A DNA stretch of 64,000 nt from Crossaster papposus (Eukaryota > Echinodermata > Asteroidea > Velatida > Solasteridae). The notes beneath the pieces are model-generated. The model had not been told where the DNA came from, searched no databases, and saw only the letters and a list, made by a program, of their open reading frames with translations. The position numbers were made by a program, and so were the translations under genes. Within the stretch, counting starts at the first letter, position 1. Every line of letters starts with the position of its first letter. Positions 62,695 through 64,000 of this stretch are shown here, piece by piece. Where the stretch lies: positions 124,001-188,000 of the forward strand of contig JBAIAA010000258.1 of the NCBI GenBank assembly GCA_037893245.1. Reading direction: 5' to 3'.

Positions 62695-64000
62695 ATGCCA
62701 AAAAAAGGGATGCGAGTTTTAAGTGCATAAACATTGTATATAGGCATGGTAGGGCCAGGCCAAAAAAAGGATGCGAGATTTGTTAAAAAGGGATGCGAGT
62801 TTTGAGTGCATATACATTGTATATAGGCATGGTAGGGCCAGGCCAAAAAAGGGATGCGAGATTTGTTGAAAAGGGATGCGAGTTTTAAGTGCATAAACAT
62901 TGTATATAGGCACGGCAGGGCCAGGCCAAAAAAGGGATGCGAGCTTTGTTGAAAAGAGATGCGAGTTTTAAGTGCATATTGTATTTAGGCACGGTAGGGC
63001 CAGGCCAAAAAAGGGATGCGGGATTTGTTGAAAAGGGATGCGAGTTTTGAGTGCATAGGCACGGTAGGGCCAGGCCAAAAAAGGGATGCGAGATTTGTTG
63101 AAAAGGGATGCGAGATTTGTTGAAAAGGGATGCGAGTTTTAAGTGCATATACATTGTATTTAGGCACGGTAGGGCCAGGCCCAAAAAGGGATGCGAGATT
63201 TGTTGAAAAGGGATGCGAGTTTTGAGTGCATAAACATTGTATATAGGCACAGTAGGGCCAGGCCAAAAAAGGGATGCGAGATTTGTTGAAAAGGGATGCG
63301 AGTTTTGAGTGCAAAGGCACGGTAGGGCCAGGCCAAAAAGGGATGCGAGATTTGTTGAAAAGGGATGCGAGTTTTAAGTGCATAAACATTGTATATAGAC
63401 ACGGTAGGGCCAGGCCAAAAAAGGGATGCGAAATTTGTTGAAAAGGGATGCGAGTTTTAAGTGCATAAACATTGTATATAGGCACGGTAGGGCCAGGCCA
63501 AAAAAGGGATGCGAGCTTTGTTGAAAAGAGATGCGAGTTTTAAGTGCATATACATTGTATTTAGGCACGGTAGGGCCAGGCCAAAAAAGAGATGCAAGAT
63601 TTGTTGAAAAGGGATGCGAGTTTTGAGTGCATAGGCACGGTAGGGCCAGGCCCAAAAAGGGATGCGAGATTTGTTGAAAAGGGATGCGAGTTTTGAGTGC
63701 ATAAACATTGTATATAGGCACAGTAGGGCCAGGCCAAAAAAGGGATGCGAGATTTGTTGAAAAGGGATGCGAGTTTTGAGTGCATAGGCACGGTAGGGCC
63801 AGGCCAAAAAGGGATGCGAGATTTGTTGAAAAGGGATGCGAGTTTTAAGTGCATAAACATTGTATATAGGCACGGTAGGGCCAGGCCAAAAAAGGGATGC
63901 GAGATTTGTTGAAAAGGGATGCGAGTTTTAAGTGCATAAACATTGTATATAGGCACAGTAGGGCCAGGCCAAAAAAGGGATGCGAGATTTGTTGAAAAGG
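62695..64000. repeat. tandem array of about 83 bp (and shorter) units, open at the window edge
   Basis: Unit: GGGATGCGAGATTTGTTGAA, AAGGGATGCGAGTTTTGAGT, GCATAAACATTGTATATAGG, CACGGTAGGGCCAGGCCAAA. Some units lack the ACATTGTATATA part and are about 66 bp. GGGATGCGAG occurs twice per unit, so the unit is itself a partial duplication. Minus-strand frames up to 166 codons are repeat translations. Confidence 0.95.

Overview
The window is eukaryotic. It contains spliced coding exons with GT-AG introns, consensus AATAAA signals, a complete LTR retrotransposon, many small inverted-repeat elements and large satellite arrays, and no operon-like layout. Deuterostome-like marine invertebrate, possibly echinoderm, is my best guess. 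It rests on the repeat style (TTAA-flanked AGGTAGTATACACC-type MITEs, GACGTCA-rich long-period repeats, a DUF7869-type gene) and is inference, not proof.

Layout. 0.4-0.7 kb: a likely first coding exon of a minus-strand gene that runs off the left edge. 3.06-10.2 kb: an AT-rich satellite of about 180 bp units, interrupted by four copies of a 330 bp spacer, ending in two fresh-looking palindromes. 11.88-23.20 kb: the best gene of the window, ten plus-strand exons that join in phase to 942 codons. It encodes a DUF7869-family protein with an acidic N-terminus, a Cys/His region and a D...D...HTHEDVD core that looks like an RNase H-fold transposase. Its introns carry several MITEs, two of which abut and share one TTAA. 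24.7-26.7 kb: a 42 bp minisatellite. 27.4-28.0 kb: a 68 bp tandem repeat. 30.42-30.80 kb: a tRNA-like promoter inside a 50 bp inverted repeat. 31.05-42.88 kb: a complex array of related modules rich in TGACGTCA and CACGTG, broken by a DR1-rich repeat (35.2-35.7 kb) and a GACGTCAATATT array (36.0-37.4 kb), with three clusters of A-tract/hairpin modules.

43.68-49.19 kb: four well-formed plus-strand exons of an unrecognised gene (the middle part is incomplete). One intron holds a 1.2 kb fold-back element with arms of about 540 bp and a perfect 9 bp target duplication (Mutator-like). 49.77-52.02 kb: an inverted-repeat element whose interior is an expanded CAACTGG minisatellite. 53.83-62.08 kb: an intact, very young Ty3/gypsy retrotransposon (1004 bp LTRs with two differences noticed, TTAG duplication). 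Its Gag, zinc-knuckle and Pol frames are each offset by -1, and both overlaps hold an in-phase GGAAAAC heptamer. 62.18-62.39 kb: a hAT-like MITE. 62.7-64.0 kb: another tandem array running off the right edge.

The genes do not form a pathway. The biology here is the interaction of one probable domesticated-transposase-like host gene and one partial gene with a dense, recently active repeat landscape. Long ORFs inside the repeats (24.7-26.7, 50.3-51.5, 62.7-64 kb and others) are best read as artefacts of stop-free tandem repeats.
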